DNA of 64,000 nucleotides from Sapria himalayana (Eukaryota; Streptophyta; Magnoliopsida; Malpighiales; Rafflesiaceae). The position numbers and the translations under genes are program-made. Below the pieces are notes generated by a model, which saw only the letters and a list, made by a program, of their open reading frames with translations, did no database searches and was not told the DNA's origin. Shown here piece after piece: positions 35,801-48,450 of the stretch. The stretch is taken from contig JAREIK010003001.1 in assembly GCA_029783825.1 (NCBI GenBank), positions 235,164 to 299,163 on the forward strand. The letters are read 5' to 3'. Each line of letters opens with the position of its first letter. Position 1 is the first letter of the stretch.

Positions 35801-36514
35801 GCTCAATTAATTTTTTTTGGGAAATTATTAAAAAATTTTTTAAAAAAAAATTAAATTTCAAAATAATAAAAAATATTTTGCACTATAAATTATTACATTT
35901 AAATGAATTAATTTAATAATTAAAATAAAAATATTATATAAAAAAAATTAATACAATTTAAAACTCTAAATGATAAACTTAAAGAAAAAAAACTATTAAA
36001 CATAAACAACAAGAATATACAAAAGATCATGATATCAATATATAATATACATAAGAAAAAAAATATGCAAGAACATACAAAAATAGACAAAAAATATACA
36101 AGAATATACAAAAATAGAAATAAATAAATAAATAAATAAAGATATATATATTACATTTCACACACGACCTCTAATACACGTATGATTTTAAAAATTATAC
36201 TAGTGATGACCTCACTATCATTGATGTTGCATGAATCATCATCTTCTATCAATATTTTTACTTATTTTTGAATGTCGAACCTTGAATTTTTCAAATCTTT
36301 CAAATATACAAATACTTATATAATATCTGATCACAATTAATATCTCTTATTTGAAATAACATTCATAGTTAAAAAAAATAAACTCAAATATTATGTTATA
36401 TATCAGAAAAATCAATAGATCGTGCATTATCATAGATAATACGAGATAAGAAAATTAATATAAATTCTACCAACATAAAATATTAAAATTTTTATTATCA
36501 TCATGTGATAAGAT
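35801..36514. other. AT-rich spacer with simple repeats
   Basis: Mostly A/T runs, including an (aaat)n tract at about 36118-36140. Apparent frames are low-complexity (Phe, Leu, Ile). Nothing else seen. Confidence 0.5.
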
Positions 36515-36909
36515 TAGAGATGTCAAATGGGCCGGCCCATCACAGCCCAGTTTTAGGGTGCCCAACCGGGCTACGTTGCCGGGCCAGCATGGACCCGTGG
36601 CCCAAAAACCACCAGGTTCCGCCTGGTTCGGGTCAGACAAAATCCTAATTTTTAAAAAAAATTAGGATTTCAACGGTGTGACGCTGTGCCCCCGTGCGTC
36701 TTCCCCCTTTTGGAGATCGACTAGCATCGCCTATTGGGCATCAGCTAGTATTGACCATGTTCGGTACGTGGTCATGCATGTTGTGCCCATGTGTCAGCAT
36801 AACATGATGGGCAGAAGCACGACACTTTAGCATTCCATGCCAGGCACGTGCACGGGCACAACACTATAGCGTGTCGTGCAGGGCTGGGCCAGCCCATTTG
36901 ACACATCTA
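36515..36909. mobile_element. hAT-like non-autonomous element, 395 bp
   Basis: Ends form an inverted repeat: left TAGAGATGTCAAATGGGCC, right read inward TAGATGTGTCAAATGGGCT. Interior is GC-rich with one exact palindrome at about 36643-36673 (aaatcctaattttt, then its complement). The flanking octamers (gataagat and tttctatt) do not match, so the target duplication is lost or the borders differ slightly. Same family as 27946-28432 and 44983-46908. Confidence 0.7.
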
Positions 36910-38990
36910 TTTCTATTTTCTCCTATCCGATGGATCATCCCGTTGTTTGCTTGTATCTAACTAAATGGAAAAGTAATTATATTCAAATACGATGTCCATG
37001 TTTATACTTTAAGTTTTCCTACAACTACTACAACTACAAAATTATAGTTCTTCTATTTGATTTATGCATGTGAAAATACATGTTCAAATATTTTTTACTC
37101 CTTTCACCTCAACTCTATAAATTACACAAGTAATAAAATAATAAAATTGATAATCAATATTTTAAATACTTAAATTTCATTTCAATAATAATAACATTAA
37201 ATATATAACATCTACTATACTTGCTAAACATTTCACTAATTTTGCATATCATGCTAAACATGCATATGAATATGATAACATTAAACATTATTACTGTTAG
37301 CATTATACTTGTATAATCTCTACTATACTTGTTATACATGCTACTAATATTACATATACACCCAAATGCAATATAAATAAAAAAGTACACATAATTAAAT
37401 ACATATTTGTAGTATTATAAAAAATTTTAAGAATTTCATTAAAAAATTCTATGTTAGTTTGAATCATTATTAATAAATTCATTAATTTTACTATTAACAT
37501 ACTCAAATATAACACTTTAATAGTCAACATATAACTCTAATATCATGTATGTTTATTTCTAATAGCATCTCATATTTATTTAAAACTTTTTTTAGATCTG
37601 CTAACAAACATAGACTATTAAACAATACATAGGAAACAACATTTATTCCTATGACTTATCTCCAATAATTCTGATATACATAATAATAACAATATCGATA
37701 ATACAAACATAATATAACAATGCTATCATAAGGATAAAAGCTCTCAAAAAATTCTAAATTTTTTTTATTAAATTCACTCAGAATCGGCATAGTAGATGGT
37801 GAGAGATACAATTGATACATTATTATGACTAGTCTTGATATTAAATATCAAAAATATTATTTCATATATTTTTAAAATTTATTAATTATTATTTTTTATT
37901 TATGATATTTTATTATACCATTCAAACTAGAATACTTATTAATTCTATGATAACAAAGTTATAAATAGATATACATAATACTGACTATGCTAATATCCTT
38001 CACAAATATATTTAAATTACCTATGATAATAATCAATTTAATCATACATTTTCTTTAAAATTTATTACGATAAATAAAAAGAATCAATGAAACTAAAATT
38101 GATCTAATTTCAAAGGGCTCACACTCATTTGTGTTAAATTGTGATCTAATGTACTTTGTTTTTTTGTATATTAGTCGTCATGGATTTTAAGATGACCAGA
38201 ACCACAAATATTCCTACATATATATATATTTTTATAAAATATATATTGTGCTTAGTTTTCTTTACTACCCTTAAAATTTACATTTTTAATTATTTAAAAA
38301 TAAGTTCATACTACTGACGTTCATTTAGTTTTAGTTTTTTTAAGAAAATAAATCGAGAAGTTAGATAAAACCAAGTTTCAACATCAAAAATTTTGATCTA
38401 GTTGTCATTATTATCTATATCTAAATTAAAATTATTATCATTCAAATCTTTATTTGACATTTTTTTATTTTATATATTATTCTAACTTTAAAAAAATTTA
38501 TAATTTATAATACCAACTAATGAATAAAAATAAAAAATATATCATAACAATATAACTTTATGTGTATAGTAATTCACCTCATATCCTAAACTAGCGTCAG
38601 AGTAGATAGCAAAATAGAGAAAAAAAGAAAAACCAAAATTGAGAGAACATATAGAGGAGTGAAAAAGATGAAATAAAATTGATAAATATCAAAAATTTTA
38701 CTTCATATTTATAGAAATTTAAAACACTATTTTTTTATTTTTTTATTATATATAATAAGCAAAATTTTGATAGTCGTCAGTTTTATGCTTAGTAGTTGTT
38801 GGAAACAAATCTGACATCTACAAAAAAGATACAAATTTTTTTATTATGTTTTTTTACTAATGATGACAATGATAGGTTTGTGCCTATCGATGTCATTGTT
38901 GGGGCAAGTTGCATGCATTTCTTGCTCATTATGTTTACGTAACAACCAAGGAAAAGTGAAGCAAGGCATGTAAAAAAAAACCAATGACTC
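36910..38990. other. Unassigned, very AT-rich region
   Basis: Long runs of A and T with small open frames of low complexity on both strands. I could not read any gag, pol or transposase segment here. Confidence 0.4.
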
Positions 38991-38999
38991 GTGCCTCAT

Positions 39000-39214
39000 G
39001 CTTGCGTCAACTAATGGACAATGTAGGAGTGTTGTATCCGACCCAACTCAAGGTAGGGTTGGCATGACTTAGCACGATATGAGCCATGCCACGGGCCAGT
39101 AAAATCATAGTCCAAGCACAATTCTGAAATATGTCGTGCCAGGCCTAGCATTACTATTTTAGGTCGTTCCCCGTGCCATCATGCTGAGGTCACCCGATTC
39201 ACTTGACACCTCTA
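39000..39214. mobile_element. hAT-like element, right end only
   Basis: GC-rich block with gccatgccacgggcc and gtcgtgccaggcc, ending cacttgacacctcta (39200-39214), the same terminal sequence as the other hAT-like elements. The left end was not found, so it is either truncated or starts in decayed sequence. Confidence 0.55.
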
Positions 39215-39754
39215 GAGAGTGAAAAAATTCAGATTTAATGCTCATCAAAAATATTTTTACTAATTTTTAATGGTAAAACTATCAAAATATTATACTCTCC
39301 CAAACCAATATCAAGCAAGAGCCTTATGTACTTATAATTTTTATTTGCTATCAATAATAAAATTGATCATTACAAACTAAAATGTAAATAAAATAATACA
39401 ACAATTAAAATTAATATACATAATACATACATAAAAACATATTACATTACTCGAGACAATTCAATTTAACCCCATCCAATAAAAAAAAACATATATAAAA
39501 ACTCATTATATATGCAACAAAATAATTGAGGAAGCCCACATTAATTGGGTACTCCCATCAAATAGAAAAGATAACTAGGGATTACTAAATAAATAAATAT
39601 CAAAATTATTGTGTTATTTTATTTGGTAGAGCAATTTATAAATAAGTTTTTATATATGTTTTGAAGGTTGATATATATATATATATATATATATTACTTT
39701 ATTAATATAATATTAATTATTTCAAACATAAAATATTCAATATCACCAAACTTA
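39215..39754. other. AT-rich spacer
   Basis: No coding signal. It includes an (at)n microsatellite at about 39671-39692 and could hold a decayed LTR of copia C, but I cannot align it to the LTRs of relics A and B. Confidence 0.35.
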
Positions 39755-41559
39755 AATTTGATATCTTTGGTTTTTCAGGTAAAAAGTATTTATCTTTGAT
39801 CTTGAATGCTGAAATCCACTTAGATGGTTTGAATCTTAGAAACACAATCAAAAGAGAAAATATTGCATCCATACAAAATTACAGTGAAGCCTTGATATTC
39901 ATTCACCATCATATTGATGAAAGCCTAAAATGTATATATCTAACAATCAAGTATTCACTAATCATCAAATAACCATAATTCATCCGAAGGCTTATTATGA
40001 TTAGCTTCATTTATGACTACAAGATTTCAAGTCAATTAGTGAATACAACAACCTTATACAAAATTATTTCTCAGCTAAAATTATGTGGAGAAAAAATTAC
40101 AAAGGAGAACATACTTGAGAAAATATACACTACTTTTCATGCCTCTAATATGCTCCCACGCATCAAAAAGAGAGAGTGAGGTTTTACCAAATATTTTGTA
40201 TTAATTGCATGTCTCCTTATAACTGAACAGAATAATGAATAGTTACTAAAAAAACAATCAATCTCACCCTACTGGATCTATGTCATTGCCTGAAGCCACA
40301 ACTATAATTCAAGTTAATAAAGGTGAGCATGGGCGTGAACATGGATACTATGGACAAGGCCTAAGACGTGGTTATGATCACTATAATTCTTGGAATCAAA
40401 GAAATTATAATCAATCTCAAAACAAGAACAATACCTCCAACAATCATAAGTTAAATCATTCCGGAAAATTATCTTGAAATGCAACAAAGCCATATAATAA
40501 AATAATTTATGAGACTAAATGTTATATATGTGAAATTAAAGGTCGCTAGTCTCATACCTATCGTACGACCAAGCATTTAGTTAACTTTTATCAAGCTTCC
40601 ATAAAACGAAAAGACAAACAAATTGAAATATATTTATTGACAAAAAAAATACTATGAATCCTGATGATCATTTCTTTGATGATATTAGTGTATTACCTTT
40701 GAAATATTTTGATATTTTTGATTTTTTTTTTTAAATCCAAGTAAAAAAATTGACTATTTGATTGAGAACGACAATATGTGTTATGATTGAGACATGATTA
40801 TCTTGTTACTTTTTTTATGTTATTTTTTTTCATATTATTTTTCCATACAATTATCTATAATGCGAACAATACATTTTTAATTAAATTATATTTTTTTAAT
40901 TTTGAAGATTTATGAATCCCTCCTCAGAATTGATCAATTATATGCTATTTGTTGATGATGCATGTCTTGTTGACTGTGCCATAAATATTTATACTATCTC
41001 ATGTCCTGCTAACTTGATTAAATGCCCATACAAAGTCAATATTATTCTACCAAACGATACTAAATTACAAATTGAAGATGCCCTTTATTCTAATAAATCT
41101 AATAAAAATTTACTTAGTTTTAAAAATATTTATCAAAATTGGTTTTATATCAAAACTACGAATCATGTTACAAATGAGTATTTATCCATTATTTCTATTA
41201 TTTCTGGAGAAAAATTTATATTGGAATAATTATCTTCTTTATCTTTTGGGTTATTTCAGACAAATCCATTGAATCTTATGTTATCATGAACCAAAAATTC
41301 AATTATTCCAATATTATAGCATGAAAGACTTGGGCATCCAAGAATTTCCATGATGCACTATATCATTTAAAATTATAATGGGCATCCATTAATAACCAAA
41401 GAAATTTTAATAACTGATGGTTATACTCATTTTGTTTGTTCCAAAGACAAACTATTTTATTAAACTATCTTGTATAAAGGTTACATATAAATCACTTACT
41501 TTTCTAGAATATTTTAAAGGAGAAATTTGTGAGCCTATTCACACACCTCATAGCTGTGA

Positions 41560-42115
41560 AAGGCACACTTTAAGCACGCCTAGGCTTAGGCACAGACGAG
41601 GTGCAAGCATGGTGCCTCACCTTGGCAGGGGCGAGACTAGTTCCTGCAAACGCACGGATAGCAAAAAAGGCGCATGTTTTTCCTGAGGCACAAAGCTGTC
41701 CACAGGCATGCCTCCATGCAAGTTGCCATTCATCGAGCTCCAGAAGCTCGACGAGCTCCCATCAAGCTCCACAAACTCACATCGAGCTCCATGAACTCAT
41801 CGAGCTCCACGAACTCACCGAGCTCCATGGAGCTCCTGGAGCTCATACAGGAGCTCCATGGAGCTCAACTAATTCGTGGAGTTCGTCGAGCTCTATGGAG
41901 CTCCTCGACAAGCTACAAGGCGAGGGGTTATGTGCAATAGGCAAGTGGATGAGTATAAGTGTATTTTTGGATTAGTATATTTGATTATATTTTAAAAAAT
42001 ATATATGTAAAATAAGATGCATATTACATAAAAAAACTCGTGCCTTATGTACACTTTGCACATTGGGGCTCCAAGAAACTTTTGTGCCTAGTATGCATTG
42101 AGCATTTCAGAACTA
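41560..42115. mobile_element. GC-rich insertion in copia C integrase
   Basis: The integrase frame stops after ICEPIHTPH and resumes beyond about 42118 with LFF-ILWF/FMILID, so about 550 bases are foreign. The left edge (gtgaaaggcacactttaagcacgcctaggc) and the right edge read inward (ttctgaaatgctcaatgcatactaggcac) are weak inverted repeats. The cctaggcttaggcac style is common in a plant non-autonomous DNA transposon family. No convincing target duplication. The middle is a GAGCTC tract. Confidence 0.6.
41735..41920. repeat. GAGCTC-rich degenerate tract, second locus
   Basis: About 15 copies of gagctcca/gaactca units at 9-15-base spacing (e.g. catcgagctccacgaactca, tccatggagctcctggagct). Closely similar in style to 31550-31980 although the host element is different. 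Three overlapping open frames across it are repeat artefacts. Confidence 0.85.
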
Positions 42116-44982
42116 TGACCCACTTAGCATACTTTTTTTTATTTTATGATTTTAATTGATACGTCTACTTGATAATCACATGTATGTCTTCTTTCTAGTA
42201 AAAATATTGTTTTCGCTAAATTATTGACTTGAAAATCTTGAATATTGTCTTCGCTAGATTATTGGCTTTAACGTAAAACACAATTCTCAGATCACTATAT
42301 CAAGACAATTCGTCTTAATAATACTGATAAATTTTCATCTTTAAAATTCTTTTATTATTGCATGTCTATTGGTATAGATGTTCAACAACCTATTGTTATG
42401 TTTATTCTTAAAATGAGTCGGTTGAATCTTTTATAAAACATTTGTAATTGATAACCAGACCATTACTTTTGAACACCAATTTACCTTAATCGATACGAGG
42501 ACATGCTATTAAATTTAATTCATCCTCATCCTATAGTCAATCACGATTTATCACTATTACAACTTACTAAAGATTATCAACATAATATTTTGCATTTATA
42601 AGTTATTAGTTGTGTTATTTATGTTCCAATTGCCTCACATATTGACCTAAGTAAGGTCCTTAATGTTGTCTTGATATTTATGTTGGTTCTTAATCTATAT
42701 CTATTATAAATTATATCGACCTAAGTTTATATTGTTCAATTTGCAGATTATCAATTCGATAAGATATATTTTCCATCAATAGGAAAAGATAACCCAATTC
42801 AAGAAGAAATACGAAAAATTATATAGAAAGAAGCATCTTTATCTCATCATTGATTTCCGTACAAAGCAATCTAAACTAGAAGTTTAGGAAATAATTTATT
42901 TACAAGAACCTAGAAATCAATTACATGATACTTTTATTAATTAAACAAAAGTTACAAAATCATATATCCCAGCAGCATGACAAATGAATCTAAGCCGCAA
43001 TTAAAACATGAAAGACCTATTAGCTCCAACGATATAATTCCTAGAAAAAAGAAATGTTATATCTATGACTCTCGAAGAGCATATAATTATTAAGCACCAG
43101 GTCAATGAAAAAGTAACCCCTACAGAGCCACTAATCAAAGAGTTGTCTCATAATAATGTACAGGTACATAAAAGTAAAAAAAATTTTATTAGTTATATAG
43201 ATGATAGAAGAATATGGGATCAAAATACTACCCATATAAATAATATTTTTTCTTTCCAAGTAGCTATAAACATCATAAAAAAAATAATTAAAATCAAGAA
43301 TCACAAAATATGAATAAAATATCGATATTGAAATAATTAATTAAAATGGAAAGAAACAATCAAAACAAAATTAAGTTCACTGGTTAGAAGAGAGATATCT
43401 GAACTAATAGTTCAAACATCTATAAATATACAACTTATTGGATATCAATAGTTCTTCGTATGAAACAAAATAAAAATAATAAAATAGTGCGATATAAAGC
43501 ACTCCTTGTGACCCGAGGTTTCTCACAAAGACCTAATATTGACTATGAGAATATATATTCTCTCATAATAAATGCAAACACATTTTGATATTCGATAAGT
43601 TTAGTAATGTCAGAAGGGTTGGATATGCATCTAATAGATGTAGTCACAACATATTTATATAGATCTCTAAATACTAATGTATATATACAAATTGCTGAAG
43701 AATTCACATTGCTTGAAGCAATAAATTCAAAATCAGAAAGCATGCATTGAATCAAGTTGCAAAAATTTGTATATGAATAAAAACAGTCTGGTCAAATGTG
43801 ATATAATCATTTAAGCCAGTAGTTACTCAAAGAAAGATATGTAAATAATTCAATTTGTTCATATGTTTTCATCAAGATTATAGAAAATGAATTAATAATA
43901 ATAACAGTATATGTAGATCATTTAAATTTGATTGTGACTTATGAAGAGCTCATCAAAATAACTAACAATTTAAATAATAAATTTAAAATGAAAAATTTTT
44001 AGAAAACAAGATATTGTCTCAGTTGCATATTGTCTCAGCATGCGTATTGAGTATTTTTTAAATAGTGTATTGATTCATCAATCAATATATACAAAAAAAA
44101 GTCATGAAATCCTTTTGTATGAATAAATAATGCCCCCTTAATTCTCTCATGGTTGTTAGATCTCTTTAAATAACTAAAGATTCATTTCAAGCCAAGAATA
44201 AAACTGAAAAATTACTTGATCCTGAAATACAACATCTTAGTGTCATTGGTGCACTAATGTATCTTATAAATTATACTCAATCATTTATTACTTTCTCAAT
44301 TAATTTATTAGCAAAAGACATCTAAGCTCCACCAAAAAGGTGTTGAAATGAAAAGCATATATTGAGATATCTGCATAGAACAAGAAACATAGGATTATTT
44401 TATTCCAAAGCAACAAAAACATAATTACTTGGTTATGTAGATACATGATATCTTTCAGACACTCACAAAGCTCGAACACAAAAATAATACATACTTACTT
44501 GTGAAAATACTGCAATATCCAAGATATCAGTTAAACAAACGATGATAACCATCTCCTCTAATCATTTAGAAATACTTGTAATTCATGAAACTAGTAGAGA
44601 AAGTGTTTAATTGAAATCAATGATACAACACATTAGAGAATTATATGGATTATCTTCTATTAAGAATAATCCAATAGTATTATATGAACATAATAGTACA
44701 TGCATTGCACAAATCAAAGAAAAATATATTAAAGGTGATCGAACTAAAGTTTTTTCAAAGCTCTTTTACACTAATGAACTTCAAAAGAATAATGAAATTG
44801 ATATGCAACAAATAAGATTCAATAATAATCTAGCTGATTTATTTAATAAAGTTATCTTCTATAACATTCAAGAAACTCACATGACAAGTTGACATGAACA
44901 GCTTAAAGATCTTCAAATTAAAAGATTGAAGATAATATAATCATGTCACTATCAAGTGAAGTACGAATAAAGATGTTATGAA

Positions 44983-46908
44983 TAAAGATGTCAAGTGAGT
45001 AAGACAACCCAGGCCCGATATAAGGTATAGCCCAATTGAGTCGTACTTGGCCCAGCATGGTCTAGAATCATGTCTGGGCCTAGGCCGGTCTGCCTAGAGG
45101 CACAATTCGTGTTGTTCCATGCCGAGGTCTCTTAGGCCTTGTGCCGGACCTACCACAACCCGGTTGTCTGGCATAAAGGCATGGTTATTCAGCATGAATT
45201 GAACCGCGCCCCAGAACTTAGGCTGGGTTCAAACGCGATGCAAACACGACTGCTAGTGACACTCATGACCTGCACCAGCCATTGCAGGTGCACCAACCAC
45301 ACCCACATCCTTTGGGCCTTTGCACAAACTTGATGCCTGATGACCTGACCCCATCAGCAACGATAAAAAAACAAAAGGGGTTGCAAGCCTGCTAGCCATT
45401 AGATACACCCATAACGGTTAGCGGTAGAAATCCAATAGTTATCAGGTTTTTGCCCAATTTTTTTAATAAAAAATTTTAAAAATATTCAAAAAAATGATTA
45501 ATTTTTTTAATATATATATATATATATTCTCCTCTCTCATTTTTAATCTATATCCACAAATTCATATTTTCTTGTCTTTCTTTTTGTCTCTTCTCGTTTT
45601 GAAATCTCTCTCCTCTAAGAACTCAGGTGCGAACTGTGGTGTGGGCATCAGATTTGAATATCGGACATTGCACATCATCAAACAAATAAATTTATGCTTG
45701 TAGGGAATGATTTTTTAAATTTTATTTAGTTTTTTTATTTTTATTAATATTTCAATATAAAATAATATTTAATTTAAAAAATATAATTTATAATTTATAA
45801 TTAATAAATTTATAAAAATTAAAAATTACAAATAATAATTTTAATGACGCTAATAAATAAACATTAACATAAACATAAATAATTTTAATATGAATAATAC
45901 TAACCCTATAGAAAGGTCCGAGACCACCAAAAACTTATTTTCACATATGACATCAACCAAAACATCTAAAAAATAAAAAATTAAAAGAAAATAAATAATT
46001 TTGACTTACTTTAATAATATACAAAATAAAGATATTAAGGATATTGATAAAAAATCAGCATAATACAAATATTATAAAAAATATTAACCTATAAGAATAC
46101 ATATGTGATTTGACACTTTAAGAGACATGCCAAATAATACACAAAACAACATAATATATTAGTTCTTTGGTATACCCAACTGAGCGATAGGATGTTTAAA
46201 GTTGAATCAAGTTCAACTTCTATATTGACCTCATTTATATACCGCAACGAGTTAGAGAGAAAATATATAACCAAACTAATCACAATGATAAATTTTTCGT
46301 AGGACCCCTAAATCCACACATAGGAACCAGTATTAGATGCATTTTTGGAGGATCTAATGATAGTCAGTATAATATAAACCTATTTCCAACCTACATATCT
46401 TAGGATTTAAATATCTAAATATAAAAACGACATACTAAAATACTATAAGACGCTTATGAAATTGATCATTAATATATTAATTTTTGAACTTGCATTATTA
46501 TTTTATACTTGTATTACGTTATAAAATGATTTAAATTTATAATATCTATTTTATGTTATTTTTTTGAGTTATGAATTATGATTGTACTTTTGTTATATTT
46601 ATTTATTTATTTAATTAATCTTGTATTGAAATTTATAATATTTAGAATTAGAAATTATCCAATTCTAAAGGGCCCAAAAAGCATGTCCCAACACGACCCA
46701 ACACGAAATCCAAAAGGCCCAGCATGAACCTCCCTGAATACAACAGATTCAGGTCAGTTGGGCCATGTCAGGCCTACCTTTTTGAGTCATGCCATACCTA
46801 GCATGACACGATTCCTATATCGCTTCGTGCTTGGCACTACATGGTGGCCAGAGTGTGCCACCAAAAAATAGGCCATGCCAACTAAGTATGACCCGTTTGA
46901 CATCTCTA
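44983..46908. mobile_element. hAT-like non-autonomous element, 1.93 kb
   Basis: Left end TAAAGATGTCAAGTGAGT and right end read inward TAGAGATGTCAAACGGGT form a terminal inverted repeat. Flanks gttatgaa (44975-44982) and gttatgat (46909-46916) are an 8-bp target duplication with one mismatch, the size typical of hAT. GC-rich arms (44990-45330 and 46665-46908, with cccagcatg, gtcatgcca and ggcacaa motifs) enclose an AT-rich core with no transposase. Largest member of the family seen here; inserted just past the RNase H of copia C. Confidence 0.82.
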
Positions 46909-46919
46909 GTTATGATTAT

Positions 46920-47289
46920 CAATATATATTAGTATTAGGCATGTAAAAATTATGATTATCATACTCCATATAGAATTATTACTCCTAAGAAAGAATTATA
47001 ATAAAGAAAAGAAATTAAAATATAAAATTTAAAAATATTACATTATGCTATAATATTAATATTAGGCATGCAAATCAACTTGAAACACAAAATAATTATA
47101 TGTTAATTTTGATAAGTTTTTTTTTGTATTATATAAATTAAATCAAAATTCTAACAATGAAATTGTTAGTCATACTTTTTGTTTTTAATAAAATTTAAAA
47201 GATAATAAAAATTATACTCTCACTCATATAATAAAATATGTCAAATACATTTATATAATGAGTAAAAATAATTGGAACAACTCAAATGT
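46920..47289. other. AT-rich spacer
   Basis: No gene or repeat signal recognised between the hAT-like element and copia relic D. Confidence 0.4.
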
Positions 47290-48450
47290 CAAGTGCTCCC
47301 ATCAAATTGGGATATACAAACTCATAATACCAAATTTTGAGAATATAAAAATAAATTGAGCCTTCATCATGATTATCAAGACTTTCATGAAGTTTGTCAA
47401 TATCTGACTATCATGATAAAAGAAAGTAATAAAAGAGAATATATACCTTATATCCTCCAGTAGATACCGCATCAAAAGAATCTCACAAATAACTTTGTCA
47501 TGAATCCGAACTCTATCATTGTATTGAATCTCCAAACAACTAATTACTTTTTACTTTTAAATTCACAAGATTACCTCAAAAAAATATAAGATTCCATCGT
47601 AGATCTTATCTCAATATATGTTGGAGCTTAAATAAAATCCAAATACCCAACTAACTGCAAATATACATAATCCCTAAAAAAGAACCCAAGTCTTTGATAC
47701 TTCTTCACATATGTCAGTTACGAAAAGATATGCCAAGATGAACCTAACAAGGAAAATCTATTAAATGATGAACTCTATTAACTACACATGCTATATCTAA
47801 TCAAGTTATAATTAGATAGTCTTTCCTATAACTATCATATAAATAATAAAGTCAACTGAAAAGATAGCATCATAAATAAAATTAATACTTAAATTAATAA
47901 AAATATATATTAAAGAACTATCCAAAATTTTCAACCTCTACAAGAGTATCAAGTAGATATTTTTTCTATAACAAGATAATTTTCTCGTAGAATAAATAAA
48001 TTCAATGTCAAAAAAGCATATAAAAAAGCATACTTCAATTAGTTGATTCCTAATTCATCAACTCAACAAAACATCTTGTATTATAACTCCTCCAATAAAT
48101 AAAGAAAAATCAATAATATGTTTGTATAATTCAAATAAGATGTCTACTTGTGAAAACTGAAAACTTCATAAACCTAATTCTCAATGATTGTTTTAAACCA
48201 TATAATTCATTCTGCAATTTATAGATTACATCTAATTATATTATTTGAAACCAAAGTGGCAGCTCCATATATACATCCTTCTCAATATTACCTTAAAAAA
48301 TATAATCTTCATATATAACTAGTGTATTCTAATATTTTATATCAAATATTTGAGTATATCCTCTTCATATGAGTCTTGCCTTAAGATAATTTACATTCTC
48401 TTCTGGACCAATCACCATAGTCATACAATCTCTCCCATCATGAACTGAAA
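47290..48450 (-). pseudogene. Ty1-copia relic D: RT and RNase H
   Basis: Minus strand from 48450: VIGPEENVNYLKARLI, stop, RGYTQIFDIKY is the K-A-R-L-V-x-K-G-Y-x-Q...Y segment of copia RT. Next, GNIEKDVYMELPLWF (about 48290-48245) and VIYKLQNELYGLKQSLR (about 48220-48170) are the E-E-x-Y-M...P-x-G-F and L-Y-G-L-K-Q segments. From about 47800, LDIACVVNRVHHLIDFP is the P-D-I-x-x-A-V-x-x-V entry to RNase H, and decayed RNase H runs to about 47290. Different lineage from relics A-C. No LTR recognised. Confidence 0.75.

Larger units (their letters stand above)
39755..44935 (+). pseudogene. Ty1-copia relic C, near full-length coding order
   Basis: All copia segments occur in order on the plus strand. 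Gag (39755-40200): EIHLDGLNLRNTI-like, HHHIDESLKCIYLTIK and SQLKLCGEKITKENILEKIY. Zinc knuckle (40523): CYICEIKGR, stop, SHTYRTTKHLV, with the fourth Cys replaced by Tyr as in relic A. Integrase: GEICEPIHTPH at 41518, broken by the insertion 41560-42115, then FMILIDT-like and IKTIRLNNTDKFSSL. RT: RRIWDQNTTHINNIFSFQVA (43207), then RT core remnants to about 43980 with YVDHLNLIV in place of YVDD. RNase H (44200-44890): VLYEHNSTCIAQIKEKYIKG and NNLADLFNK. A hAT-like element begins just after the end at 44983. Stops and shifts make it dead. Confidence 0.88.

Noticed and set aside
35530..35916. 128-codon plus-strand frame
   Set aside because: Runs through the ggttatgggtcggttcc repeat into an A/T tract; repeat artefact.
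41601..41975. Overlapping open frames of 88-124 codons
   Set aside because: They arise from the GAGCTC repeat tract and use several frames at once; no domain.
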